Positions 6,965 to 17,062 of a stretch of DNA of 19,229 nt are shown here, one piece after another. Below the pieces are notes generated by a model. That model saw only the letters and a program-made list of their open reading frames with translations. It was not told the DNA's origin and ran no database searches. Numbering within the stretch: position 1 is the stretch's first letter; every line of letters begins with the position of its first letter. The stretch spans positions 1 through 19,229 of the forward strand of contig JBFWSL010000035.1 of NCBI GenBank assembly GCA_050248375.1, given 5' to 3'. The translations under genes and the position numbers were made by a program. The DNA comes from JAYZVT01 sp050248375. GTDB lineage: Bacteria > Pseudomonadota > Alphaproteobacteria > Rhizobiales > Methyloligellaceae.

Positions 6965-7453
6965 TTATCCCTTCCAATGCAATACGCAGATGAGCGTGAA
7001 CAGGCGGCGCGCGGTGGGGAAATCCACCTCGATCTTGCCGGACAGGCGCTCCATCAGCAGCCGGCTGCCCTCGTCATGCAGGCCGCGGCGCCCCATGTCG
7101 AGCGCCTCGATGCGGCTCGGCGGCGCTGTCTTGATCGCCTGGTAATAGCTCTCGCAGATCATGAAGTAGTCCTTGATGATCTTGCGGAAGGGCGACAACG
7201 ACAGCATGACGGCGTTGATGAGCTGCCATTGCCGGTCACTGACGGCGAAAACGAGCCGGCTTTCCTCTATGGACAGCCGCAGGCAATAGGGGCCGCCGCC
7301 CGCCATCAGCCTGAAGTGGTTGTCCTCCAGCAGGTCGAAGATGGCGACCTTGCGCTCATGGTCGATGTCGGCGGTAGAACGCCTGATGGAATCCTCGTCG
7401 AGGACGACTTCGGTCAGGCGGTCCGCATTGTCCTGGTCGCGGGTGTCAGTCAT
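6965..7453 (-). CDS. UPF0262 family protein
   Basis: This 162-residue soluble protein has the family features LTEVVLDEDSIRRS near the start, DIDHERKVAIFDLLEDNHF, GPYCLRLSIEESRLVF and the C-terminal ARRLFTLICVLHW. UPF0262 is an alphaproteobacterial family of unknown function, found as here between hisD and the LMW phosphatase. There is no signal peptide or membrane segment. The ATG at 7453 lies 33 bases after the hisD stop. The Shine-Dalgarno is weak, so translation may depend on readthrough from the operon. Confidence 0.85.
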   Translation of the reverse strand: MTDTRDQDNADRLTEVVLDEDSIRRSTADIDHERKVAIFDLLEDNHFRLMAGGGPYCLRLSIEESRLVFAVSDRQWQLINAVMLSLSPFRKIIKDYFMICESYYQAIKTAPPSRIEALDMGRRGLHDEGSRLLMERLSGKIEVDFPTARRLFTLICVLHWKG

Positions 7454-7486
7454 GGGAGCTGGCCTCGCTGACGCCGCATGACGCGA

Positions 7487-8782
<1,296 letters not shown>

Positions 8783-8805
8783 GATCGCTTCTCCCGCGGC
8801 GCGCC

Positions 8806-9273
8806 TCAGGAAGACTGCGCCTGCTCGCCGTCCTCGCTGTGTTCCGGCTTGCTGGCTGTCTCCCACACCGGCCCGAGGTCACCGAGTTCCACCTCGATGC
8901 ACTCCACCTCGAGGCGGATGGCGCCGCCGCCGGCGAAATAGAGCAGGATGGCGCCGGAGGGTTCCTCGCCCGCCTCGAAGGCAATCGCCAGCAGGTTCAG
9001 CACCGCGTCCCTGGCGTCCAGCCGGATGCCCTGGAGCTGTGCCTTCTGTACCCGGTCGAAACGCAGCGCGGCGCGGCGGCGGCGGTATTTGCCGGCCTCG
9101 AGGCTTGCGCCCTCCCAGTCGAAGCGGTTGACCACCGCGGCCAGGCGATTCTGCTTCGGCAGGTAGGCGATATCGCCCACCCGCAGGACGGCGTCCTGCA
9201 GGTGCGCCGACAGGACCTGCAGGTCCTCGGCGTCCAGCGCGGCCAGTTTCAGCGAATCCGTCCCGGAATCCAT
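8806..9273 (-). CDS. DUF2948 family protein
   Basis: This 155-residue soluble protein begins LKLAALDAEDLQVLSAHLQDAVLRVGDIAYLP and includes RFDRVQKAQLQGI and a C-terminal IRLEVECIEVELGDLG. These are the hallmarks of DUF2948, an alphaproteobacterial family of unknown function found between murA and hisD. I chose the ATG at 9273, which follows an AAGG by 7 bases. An in-frame ATG at 9318 would add 15 residues but has a poorly placed ribosome site. A 6-bp GC hairpin (CGCCCG/CGGGCG, about 9324-9344) lies in the gap after murA and may modulate readthrough. Confidence 0.85.
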   Translation of the reverse strand: MDSGTDSLKLAALDAEDLQVLSAHLQDAVLRVGDIAYLPKQNRLAAVVNRFDWEGASLEAGKYRRRRAALRFDRVQKAQLQGIRLDARDAVLNLLAIAFEAGEEPSGAILLYFAGGGAIRLEVECIEVELGDLGPVWETASKPEHSEDGEQAQSS

Positions 9274-9376
9274 TTCGGTACCTTGCTTCGGAGCAGCAGC
9301 AAAATCAGTAATTTGCATCCGCCCGTTTTGATAGCGGGCGCGGGGCGGGCTTGCAACTTCGCGAAATGCCCGGCTT

Positions 9377-10666
<1,290 letters not shown>

Positions 10667-10772
10667 TGACCCCTGCTTTCCCTCGATGGCCGTCGCCGGC
10701 GATCCCCGCGGCCCGGTTTCAACCGGTTTAGACGAGCGCCACCCCTATCGCAAGGCACGCCCCCCGCCCGCC

Positions 10773-10946
10773 TTAATCCTTAGCGCGCGTCTGCGGCGGC
10801 TTTTGGGCCTTTTCGGCTTCAGCCCGTGCCCTGGTCTTGCGCTTGCGCAGGTTCTCCCGGAGCTGCGCCGCGAGGCGTTTTCGACGCTCTTCCCGGCCTG
10901 CGGGCCGCTTTCCGCCGCCTTTCGCGGCATTTTCTCCATGCGTCAT
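10773..10946 (-). CDS. Small very basic hypothetical protein upstream of murA
   Basis: This 57-codon frame reads from ATG at 10946 to TAA at 10773. It begins MTHGENAAKGGGKRPAGREE, and the central run RRKRLAAQLRENLRKRKTRARA looks like an amphipathic, arginine/lysine-rich helix. There is no signal or membrane segment. GGAGA lies 9 bases before the ATG. From memory, many Hyphomicrobiales have a comparable short RxxRLxxALRxNLxRRKxQ protein directly upstream of murA; its function is unknown. The overlapping 64-codon frame 10745-10939 on the same strand is less convincing (arginine/serine shadow composition and no good ribosome site). Confidence 0.7.
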   Translation of the reverse strand: MTHGENAAKGGGKRPAGREERRKRLAAQLRENLRKRKTRARAEAEKAQKPPQTRAKD

Positions 10947-10972
10947 GGGCAGTTCTCTCCGCCGACAGTCTT

Positions 10973-11019
10973 ATGCACCCATAAAGTGCATTTATCCAAA
11001 TAGATGCACGTTAAACGTG
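10973..11019. promoter_or_regulatory. Cluster of TGCAC inverted repeats in a divergent promoter gap
   Basis: Between the basic-protein gene (minus) and the TadE-like gene (plus) there are three nested or adjoining inverted repeats. They are ATGCAC (10973-10978) against GTGCAT (10986-10991); GTGCATTTAT (10986-10995) against ATAGATGCAC (11000-11009), one mismatch; and the perfect CACGTT-A-AACGTG (11007-11019). The stretch is AT-rich within a GC-rich window. It looks like an operator region for a dimeric regulator, identity unknown. I see no clear -35/-10 pair. Confidence 0.45.
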
Positions 11020-11096
11020 TATTCACGACTTGCTGTTCAACTGGCCGGGCGTGACCTGAACGGCCCGAGGGCCGCCGTCAGCCAAGGAGGTGGACA

Positions 11097-11588
11097 TTGA
11101 CCACACCACCATATCAGGGAGTGGCGCCCGGTGCAGACCCCCGCACGGAGGCCGCCAGCCAGAAGCGGCCGGCGGCGGCCCTGAGCAGGTCCGCCAGCGG
11201 GGCATCGGCGGTGGAGTTCGCCATCGTGGCCCCTCTGTTCTTCATGTCGCTGATCGGCATCCTGGTCTATGGCCTGTATTTCGGCACCGTTCATTCCGTG
11301 CAGCAGATCGCGGCCGACGCGGCGCGGGCTTCCATAGCCGGCCTCAACGACGCCGAGCGCGTCAAGCTGGCCACCGACCATGTCCAGTTGAGCACCGCCA
11401 ACTACCTGCTGCTCAATTCGGCGAAGATGCAGGTCGATGCCACGCCCGACGGCGCCGACTCGAACCTTTTCGTCGTCACCGTCACCTACGACGCCTCGGA
11501 CCTGCCCATCTACGGCCTCGACAAGCTGGTGCCGGTGCCCCAGCCGACGATCCGCAGATCCGCCGTCATCAGGCGGGGCGGCTACTGA
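11097..11588 (+). CDS. TadE-like pseudopilin / Flp pilus assembly protein
   Basis: This 163-residue protein has a Pro/Ala-rich cytoplasmic N-terminus. A prepilin-like site G35-ASAV-E40 with Glu at +5 is followed by one hydrophobic helix (about 41-63) and a periplasmic domain. The SGASAVEFAIVAPLFF motif is the TadE hallmark. TadE-type pseudopilins are processed by a TadV-type peptidase and support tight-adherence pili (known for the family). The start is TTG, set by an excellent AAGGAGG (11084-11090) 6 bases upstream. The TadG-like gene follows 22 bases after its stop. No tadABC, flp or secretin gene is in the window. Confidence 0.82.
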   Translation: MTTPPYQGVAPGADPRTEAASQKRPAAALSRSASGASAVEFAIVAPLFFMSLIGILVYGLYFGTVHSVQQIAADAARASIAGLNDAERVKLATDHVQLSTANYLLLNSAKMQVDATPDGADSNLFVVTVTYDASDLPIYGLDKLVPVPQPTIRRSAVIRRGGY

Positions 11589-11610
11589 GCCTTCGGGAGG
11601 AGTCCGCCTC

Positions 11611-13302
11611 ATGCCCCTGCGCAATCAACCCGCCCGGATGGACCTTTCCATGCGCCGCCTCGCACGGTGCCGGGAAGGCGCCGTGGCCATCGTCTCCGCG
11701 CTGGCGGTTAGCGTCATCCTGTGGTGCGTGGCCTGCGCGGTGGACATCGGCTCGCTCTACCTGGAACGGCGCACCGCGCAGGGCGCGGTCGATCTCGCCG
11801 CCATGGCGGCGGCCCGCGACATCGCCAACGCCGAAAGGCTCGCCCGGGAAACGCTGGACGCCAACCATGTCAGCTCCATAAGCCTGCTCACGGTCACGCC
11901 CGGCCACTACAGCGCCGATCCGGGCATCGACCCCTCGGCCCGGTTCACCGCGGGCGCCCAGCCCTTCAACGCGGTCCATGTGCGCATGCGCAACCGCGCC
12001 CCGCTGCATCTGGCCGGAGCTGTCATGGGCGTGCGCTCCTGGGAAATCGGCACGGAGGCAGTCGCCACCACCACCGCGCAGGGCGCGTTCTCGATCGGCT
12101 CGCGCCTGGCGCGGATCGAAGGCGGGCTGCTCAACTCCACGCTCGGCGCGATGCTCGGCGGCAATCTCTCGTTGACGGTGATGGATTACGAGGCGCTGGC
12201 GGACGCCAATATCAAGCTGTTCGAGTTCATGGACGCGCTGGCAAGCGAACTGAACATCACCGCGGGCACCTACAACGACGTGCTGGGCGCCAATGCCAGC
12301 GTCGCGCAGGTGCTGGACGCCATGGCGGAAGTCGCCTCCAACGGAGGTGACGCCGAAGCGGCGGCGGCGCTGCGTGCGCTGGGAGCACAGGCCGGCCCGT
12401 CCGTGTCGGTGCCGCTCGGAAGCCTTGTGGACGCAGGCCCCTATGGCGGGCTCAGCCTGCATTCGGGCGGCCCCGGTTTCAGCCCGAGCGTCAATGCCAT
12501 GCAACTGGTGTCCGCCGCGGCCGCGATCGCCAACGGTGACAACCAGGTCTCGCTCAATCTCGGCGCCGCCATCCCGGGCCTCGCCAACGTGCGGGTGGAC
12601 ATGGCCGTCGGCGAGCCGCCGCAGCATTCGGCCTGGTACACGGTGGGCGAGCGCGGCGCGGTGGTGCGCACGGCGCAGACGCGCCTGCGCATCCTGACCG
12701 AGATCGCGCCGGGCGCGCTGCTGCCGGGCGTCTCGGTGCGGGTACCGCTCTACGCGGAGGTCGCCTATGGCGAGGCGCGCCTCGACGACGTCTCCTGCGG
12801 CGCCGATCCGGAACGCGATGCGCGGGCCACCATCGCGGCGCGGCCGGGGGTCGCGGAATTGTGGCTGGGAGAGGTGTCATCGGGAAGCTTCGCGGACTTC
12901 TCCGGCAGCCCCCAGGTCAGCAAGGCGAACCTGGTGCAGATTCCGCTGCTGAAGGTGACCGGGTCGGCCCATGCCGCCATCACCAACGTCCATGAGACGG
13001 AGCTCGAATTCGACTGGGGCGACGTGGAGGACGGCACGGTGCGGAGCGCCAGCACCCACGACATCCTGACCACCCTGCTCGGGTCGCTGGTAGGCGACCT
13101 CGACGTGGACGTGCAGGTGGGCGGGCTGGGACTTTCCCTGCCTGGGGTCATCGCCGGCGTGGTCCGGACCGCGCTCGCCGCCGCCACCCCCGCGCTGGAC
13201 CGCCTGATCGGGAGCCTGTTGCAGGCCCTGGGGGTGACCGTCGGCGAGGTGGACATCCGCATGCACGGGATCCGCTGCGACGGCTCGGCCCTGGTGGGCT
13301 GA
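11611..13302 (+). CDS. TadG-like pilus assembly protein (large secreted/membrane-anchored protein)
   Basis: This 563-residue protein starts with a basic segment and the TadG-type helix GAVAIVSALAVSVILWCVACAVDIGSLYLERRTAQGAVDLAAMAAAR (about 23-69). A large, Ala/Gly-rich predicted extracytoplasmic region follows. Unlike the upstream TadE-like protein, position +5 after Gly23 is Val, not Glu, so prepilin processing is doubtful. The start is ATG at 11611, 8 bases after GGGAGGAG; upstream in-frame codons are a shadow of the TadE-like gene. I do not recognise a von Willebrand domain, which many TadG proteins have. It was probably co-transcribed with the TadE-like gene. The exact role (pilus tip, anchor or envelope protein) is inferred only from the N-terminus and pairing. 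Confidence 0.75.
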   Translation: MPLRNQPARMDLSMRRLARCREGAVAIVSALAVSVILWCVACAVDIGSLYLERRTAQGAVDLAAMAAARDIANAERLARETLDANHVSSISLLTVTPGHYSADPGIDPSARFTAGAQPFNAVHVRMRNRAPLHLAGAVMGVRSWEIGTEAVATTTAQGAFSIGSRLARIEGGLLNSTLGAMLGGNLSLTVMDYEALADANIKLFEFMDALASELNITAGTYNDVLGANASVAQVLDAMAEVASNGGDAEAAAALRALGAQAGPSVSVPLGSLVDAGPYGGLSLHSGGPGFSPSVNAMQLVSAAAAIANGDNQVSLNLGAAIPGLANVRVDMAVGEPPQHSAWYTVGERGAVVRTAQTRLRILTEIAPGALLPGVSVRVPLYAEVAYGEARLDDVSCGADPERDARATIAARPGVAELWLGEVSSGSFADFSGSPQVSKANLVQIPLLKVTGSAHAAITNVHETELEFDWGDVEDGTVRSASTHDILTTLLGSLVGDLDVDVQVGGLGLSLPGVIAGVVRTALAAATPALDRLIGSLLQALGVTVGEVDIRMHGIRCDGSALVG

Positions 13303-13335
13303 TTCCGGCCCTTCGCGGGCGGCGCAAAGCCGCGC

Positions 13336-13365
13336 TTGCGGTCCCGGTGTCCCTGTGGCAAGTAT
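13336..13365 (+). promoter_or_regulatory. Candidate promoter of tRNA-Thr
   Basis: TTGCGG (13336-13341) and AAGTAT (13360-13365) are separated by 18 bases and would start RNA about 30 bases before the tRNA. A small GC hairpin (GCGGC/GCCGC, about 13319-13333) just upstream may end tadG transcription. Both are weak predictions. Confidence 0.35.
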
Positions 13366-13402
13366 GGCCCCGCTTTTCGGGACCGTTTCCGCGAGCAAAT
13401 CA

Positions 13403-13477
13403 GCCGCCGTAGCTCAGGGGTAGAGCACACCCTTGGTAAGGGTGGGGTCGGGTGTTCAATTCACCCCGGCGGCACCA
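13403..13477 (+). tRNA. tRNA-Thr (GGT), CCA encoded
   Basis: The complete cloverleaf is visible: acceptor GCCGCCG (13403-13409) with CGGCGGC (13467-13473), D stem GCTC/GAGC, and anticodon stem CACCC (13428-13432) with GGGTG (13440-13444). The anticodon GGT lies at 13435-13437 in loop TTGGTAA, and the T arm contains GGTTCAAT-type sequence (GTGTTCAATTC). Discriminator A13474 and a genomically encoded CCA (13475-13477) complete it. It reads threonine ACC/ACT codons. The 96 bases after it up to the FecR gene stop hold GC-rich inverted repeats (GCCGGC twice) but no clear terminator. Confidence 0.97.
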
Positions 13478-13573
13478 TTCTCTTCCTTACATTTCAGCAG
13501 TCCCGCGGGCCGGCCTGCGGCCGCCGGCACGCGGCCATGGCGGATTCCTTCCCGCGCTTGCCGCCTGCGCGCC

Positions 13574-14344
13574 CTACTGGCCAAGCTTATAGCCGGTTCC
13601 GCCCTGATTCTGCGGCGGCGGGGACGGCGGGAAATTCAGGTCGATGTTCTTGCTGTCGAGAGCGTCGTTGAACTGGTTCCAGCGGGGCAGTACGTCGCTG
13701 CCGCGCTCCAGCAGGCGGCCCTGATTGTCGAGGATGAAGCGGATGCCGGCATCGAGATTGAGGGTGGGCCCGGTCCAGCCCTGGGGTCCGGTGACCTTGC
13801 CGCCGGTGCCGACGGAGACGAACTGCCCCGCATTGACGACAACCACCTGCCCGTTGGCCAGGGTGAGCGAAATCGAGCCCTCGACGACCACGACAAGCAG
13901 GTTCCCGGCCGCGTCGACATAGCCCTCGAGGATGGTGCCGCGAATGCCGATGGTCGCGGCGGGAGTGACAATGCGGTAGCTCTGCGGCCTGGCGGAGCCT
14001 GTCACGAAGCGGAAAGCGCCGACGCCGGCACGGATGACGACATCGCCGGTGCGCGTCTGCGGATTGTAAACGAAGCGGTCGAGGGAAATGCGCGAGGACG
14101 GCCCCACGGTGAGGCTGGTCTCGTCGCGGAACAGCAATTGCGCGGAGGACTCCGCTCCGGTGGCGATGACTTCGTCCTGGAAGACGCCCGCGCCGACGGA
14201 AATCACCCGCCGCTTGCCGCCGACCGTTCCGCTCACGTCATTCTTGGCGGCGGAAGCGACGCCGATCTGGGCGGCCTGCGACCAGGCCGGGACAGCCGGC
14301 AGAGACAGACAGGCGGCGATCAGGGCAGCAACGGCTGTGCGCAT
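13574..14344 (-). CDS. Secreted FecR-domain protein
   Basis: This 256-residue protein has a signal peptide (about 1-23, ending AWSQA). A FecR domain (about 40-150) follows, with the signature YRIVTPAATIGIRGTILEGYV and beta-rich strands. The C-terminal tail is Pro/Asn/Gln-rich (FPPSPPPQNQGGTGYK). There is no anti-sigma helix or transmembrane segment, so it is not a classical sigma regulator; secreted FecR-domain proteins of this kind are common in Alphaproteobacteria with poorly known roles. The ATG overlaps the stop of the upstream beta-barrel gene (TGATG), so the two are translationally coupled. That suggests they act together at the envelope. Confidence 0.82.
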   Translation of the reverse strand: MRTAVAALIAACLSLPAVPAWSQAAQIGVASAAKNDVSGTVGGKRRVISVGAGVFQDEVIATGAESSAQLLFRDETSLTVGPSSRISLDRFVYNPQTRTGDVVIRAGVGAFRFVTGSARPQSYRIVTPAATIGIRGTILEGYVDAAGNLLVVVVEGSISLTLANGQVVVVNAGQFVSVGTGGKVTGPQGWTGPTLNLDAGIRFILDNQGRLLERGSDVLPRWNQFNDALDSKNIDLNFPPSPPPQNQGGTGYKLGQ

Positions 14345-15600
14345 CAGAATTTCCTCACGGTCCGGATGCCGAAGACATGGTTGTCGAAATCCTCGGTGGG
14401 ATCATTGGAGTCGTTGTGCTCGAAGCGGTAGTCGATGCGGAAATCGAACTTCGAGTCGAAGATGCCGGGGATCAGGAGATGAGCCGTCGGCTCGATGAGA
14501 ACGTCCTCGCGGTCATTGATCGCGTTGGCGACGTTCTGGTCGTAGTCGCGCCAGTAGACGCCCAGGCCGCCGCCGAGCCAGGCGCGGCCGTCGGCGACCC
14601 TGGTGTAATAGACCGCGCGGGCGCCGGTCTCGACGAAATTGCCCACATAGATGTCGTTGCGGAACACCCGGCCGGGCCCGTCTCCGTCAGACCTGCTGAT
14701 GACCACGCGCGGCAGGAAGAACAGGGCGTCGCCCTTGCGCAGCGTATCGGAGAACAGCCAGCGGCCGCTGATCTCGGCCAGCAGGCCGTCGCTGCCGTTG
14801 AAGTCGGAATTGACGTCGCGGTCGGAGACCGTGACAGCGAGCGACTGGGTGATGCCGTTGAACAGTTTCTCCAGGGTGAAGCGCACGAGCAGGTCGCGAT
14901 AGAGCCAGTCGTCGTCGACCCAGCCGCCGCCGACGCCGGGGGCGACATGGAGGCGGGTATCCTTGCCGAGGTCGAAGACCGGACCGGTGACCACCGTGCC
15001 GACGACATCCGAGATTTCCTCGAGGTCCCCCTGAATCTGCGCGCGGCCGAAGGCATGGGTGCGCCAACGCCGGCTGCCAATAGCGCGCTCATCGAAGAGC
15101 GCGAGGGTGGCGTCGAAGGTGACGTCGTCCTCCTTGTAGGGCGAACCGTCGGGCGCCTGACGCGGGTTGGTCGCGTAGGAGACGCCGGTCTCCACCGTCA
15201 CCTCGGTGACCGCGGGCTGCAGGCCGTGCTTCAGGCGCTTGTAGGCGCGCAGCACCTCGGGATGACCGGGGTGGGATGCCAGCACGCGCTCGTATGCGGC
15301 CAGCGCCTTGCGCGGCTCTCCGCGCCCGACCGCCAGTTCCGCGTAGCGCATGTTCAGGGAAGGATCGGAAGGGTTCAGCATCAGCCGGTCGAACACGACG
15401 GCCATCTCATCCGCCCGCACGGGACCCGCCGTGCCAAGAAGCGCGCCGCCAATAACGAGAAGACAGAACGCCCAGATCGACAGCCGTCCGCCCGATACCG
15501 ATACGCCAGTCCCAGTCACTCGCCCGTCGTCCCCACGCCATGCGCCCGGAGGCGTTCCATGATCCTTGCGGCGGGACGCAGCCGACAGCGCGCCGGCCAT
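14344..15600 (-). CDS. TPR-containing predicted outer-membrane beta-barrel protein
   Basis: The 418-residue product from ATG 15600 has a hydrophobic export segment (LSIWAFCLLVIGGALLGTAGPVRA). A short tetratricopeptide-like region follows (LNPSDPSLNMRYAELAVGRGEPRKALAAYERVLASHPGHPEVLRAY), then about 300 residues of alternating, aromatic-rich strands ending in phenylalanine, as in outer-membrane barrels. This TPR-then-barrel plan resembles Slam/DUF560-type surface-export proteins, but that is only an architectural comparison. Start choice is uncertain: 15600 has GGAAGG close upstream, while a GTG at 15519 would place the signal peptide nearer the N-terminus. The stop overlaps the FecR-domain gene. 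The 200-base divergent gap to the phosphatase gene shows no convincing promoter hexamers. Confidence 0.7.
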   Translation of the reverse strand: MAGALSAASRRKDHGTPPGAWRGDDGRVTGTGVSVSGGRLSIWAFCLLVIGGALLGTAGPVRADEMAVVFDRLMLNPSDPSLNMRYAELAVGRGEPRKALAAYERVLASHPGHPEVLRAYKRLKHGLQPAVTEVTVETGVSYATNPRQAPDGSPYKEDDVTFDATLALFDERAIGSRRWRTHAFGRAQIQGDLEEISDVVGTVVTGPVFDLGKDTRLHVAPGVGGGWVDDDWLYRDLLVRFTLEKLFNGITQSLAVTVSDRDVNSDFNGSDGLLAEISGRWLFSDTLRKGDALFFLPRVVISRSDGDGPGRVFRNDIYVGNFVETGARAVYYTRVADGRAWLGGGLGVYWRDYDQNVANAINDREDVLIEPTAHLLIPGIFDSKFDFRIDYRFEHNDSNDPTEDFDNHVFGIRTVRKF

Positions 15601-15800
15601 AGCCCTTCCACATTCCCCCGGATTCCGGCAGTCCCTTGCCGGTGAGCCGATGTTCCCGAATTGCCCGGACACAGTGCAAGGCGAAACCGGGATCGCCACC
15701 GACCATTTCACGGGCCTGTGACTGTCCTACAACATGGTGCTCGCATAGCCTTTCGCCAAGGGCGCGTGAAGTCCGCAACTCCATAAAAAGACAGGGAAAA

Positions 15801-16400
15801 ATGAGATCGAAAGCGGAACATTTTGTGGCGGCAACAGGGCAGCTTGCGATAGCGCTTCTATTGCTGGAGGTATCCTGCTTTCGCGCAACGGCAAATGACG
15901 AGGCCGCGTTGTGGAGGGCACTCGCCTCCGGAGGCCACGTCGCGTTGATGCGGCACGCAACGGCACCCGGTTATGGCGATCCGGCAAGCTTCACGATCGG
16001 CGACTGCACCACCCAGCGCAACCTTTCCGAGGAGGGCCGCGCTCAGGCGAAGCGGATGGGAGAAGCCTTCCGCGCGAACGGGGCGGGCAACGTGCGCGTC
16101 TATTCCAGCCAATGGTGCCGCTGCATGGACACCGCGGAGCAACTGGGCCTCGGGCCGGTGGAGGAACTGCCCGCGCTCAATTCCCTGCACGGACACGCGC
16201 AGAACGCCGGGCCGCAGCTAAAGGCATTCTCGCAGTTCCTGGCCGGACAGCCGCGGGAGGGGCCTTCCCTCGTACTGGTCAGCCACCATGCGACCATCGC
16301 CCGCTTCGTGGGCGCGGGCACCGCCTCGGGCGCGGTGGTGGTGGCGAGGCGCGACGGCGCGGGCGGACTTGAGGTGCTCGGCACCCTGCCCGCCCGCTGA
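15801..16400 (+). CDS. Exported histidine phosphatase family protein
   Basis: This 199-residue protein has an N-terminal signal (about 1-34, ending ATA before NDEA). The catalytic LMRHATAPGYGDP motif gives the phospho-accepting RH of the histidine phosphatase superfamily. The second conserved histidine is in LVLVSHHATIARFVG, and the substrate-binding arginine is probably in the SSQWCRCMDTAEQLG segment. Family members act on phospho-sugars, phosphoproteins or phosphohistidine; the substrate cannot be told, but export implies a periplasmic one. A cysteine near the signal (EVSC) does not make a good lipobox. The ATG at 15801 follows AGGG. The frame is open upstream but has no signal-like start there. 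It is convergent with mscL, with 9 bases between stops. Confidence 0.83.
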   Translation: MRSKAEHFVAATGQLAIALLLLEVSCFRATANDEAALWRALASGGHVALMRHATAPGYGDPASFTIGDCTTQRNLSEEGRAQAKRMGEAFRANGAGNVRVYSSQWCRCMDTAEQLGLGPVEELPALNSLHGHAQNAGPQLKAFSQFLAGQPREGPSLVLVSHHATIARFVGAGTASGAVVVARRDGAGGLEVLGTLPAR

Positions 16401-16409
16401 GCGGAGGCG

Positions 16410-16829
16410 CTACTTTCCCTTCACGAGGGCGTCGCGGATTTCCTCGAGAAGCTGCACCTCGCGCGGCGGCGGGGGCGCATCCTCGGTATTTTCTTCCTGC
16501 TTGCGCTTCATCGTGTTCATGGCCTTGACCACCAGGAACAGGGCGAAGGCGACGATGACGAAGCTGATGATGGCATTGATGAACAGGCCGATGTTCAGGG
16601 TCACCGCGCCGGCGTCCTTGGCGGCCTGCAGGCTGGGATAGCTGTCGCCCTTCAGGGTGACGAACACGTTGGAGAAATCCACGCCGCGCGAGGCCAGGCC
16701 GATGACCGGCATCATGATGTCGTCCACCAGCGATTTGACGATACTGGTGAAGGCCGCGCCGATGACAATACCCACGGCCATGTCCACGACATTGCCGCGC
16801 ATGGCGAATTCCTTGAATTCCTTCAGCAA
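16410..16829 (-). CDS. mscL: Large-conductance mechanosensitive channel MscL
   Basis: MscL forms a homopentameric inner-membrane pore that opens under membrane tension to release solutes during hypo-osmotic shock. The 139-residue product has the conserved N-terminal LKEFKEFAMRGNVVDMAVGIVIGAAFTSIVKSLVDDIMMPVIG segment with the first membrane helix. A periplasmic loop, second helix (LFINAIISFVIVAFALFLVV) and cytoplasmic helix (VQLLEEIRDAL) follow. I chose the TTG at 16829 because GGGAGG lies 5 bases upstream and it gives the normal family N-terminus. The upstream extension (to 16886) has proline/histidine-rich, unlikely sequence. Confidence 0.94.
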   Translation of the reverse strand: MLKEFKEFAMRGNVVDMAVGIVIGAAFTSIVKSLVDDIMMPVIGLASRGVDFSNVFVTLKGDSYPSLQAAKDAGAVTLNIGLFINAIISFVIVAFALFLVVKAMNTMKRKQEENTEDAPPPPREVQLLEEIRDALVKGK

Positions 16830-16972
16830 AGTAGCCTCCCTGCCAGGATGATACGGTGGCCGCGGCCGATGGGCCGGAACCGGCAATCCGCCTTAACGCT
16901 ACCGCCGGTTGCTGTCAAACACGCCGTCCCTGCGAAGGAATCGCACTGGTCCGTCCCGGGGGGCCGCTATAG

Positions 16973-17012
16973 ACTTGGCGCAACAGCAAAAAGACTGGGC
17001 GCAGAAGCAAAA
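16973..17012. repeat. Two imperfect ~20-bp direct repeats upstream of the sensor gene
   Basis: The unit at 16973-16993 (ACTTGGCGCA...) recurs directly at 16994-17012 (ACTGGGCGCA...) with about 16 of 19 positions identical. A third start, ACTGGGGCA, follows at 17013. It lies in the 233-base divergent gap between mscL and the sensor gene and could be a regulator-binding array or a replication-slippage remnant. No clear promoter is associated, apart from a TATAGA at 16968-16973 without a matching -35. Confidence 0.4.
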
Positions 17013-17062
17013 CTGGGGCATCCGGCGGCTCGCATCCGGCCGCGCGGGAGGATTTAGCCGGC

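Noticed and set aside
9324..9344. GC hairpin CGCCCG...CGGGCG between murA and DUF2948 as a terminator
   Set aside because: It has a six-base stem, a 9-base loop and no U-run, and the downstream genes appear to belong to the same unit.
13500..13555. GC-rich inverted repeats after tRNA-Thr as a Rho-independent terminator
   Set aside because: There is no poly-T tract, and several GCCGGC-type pairings are possible by chance at this GC content.
14377..15645. 422-codon plus frame opposite the TPR/beta-barrel gene
   Set aside because: It is a shadow frame. The minus-strand frame has a signal segment, TPR pattern, beta strands and a terminal phenylalanine.
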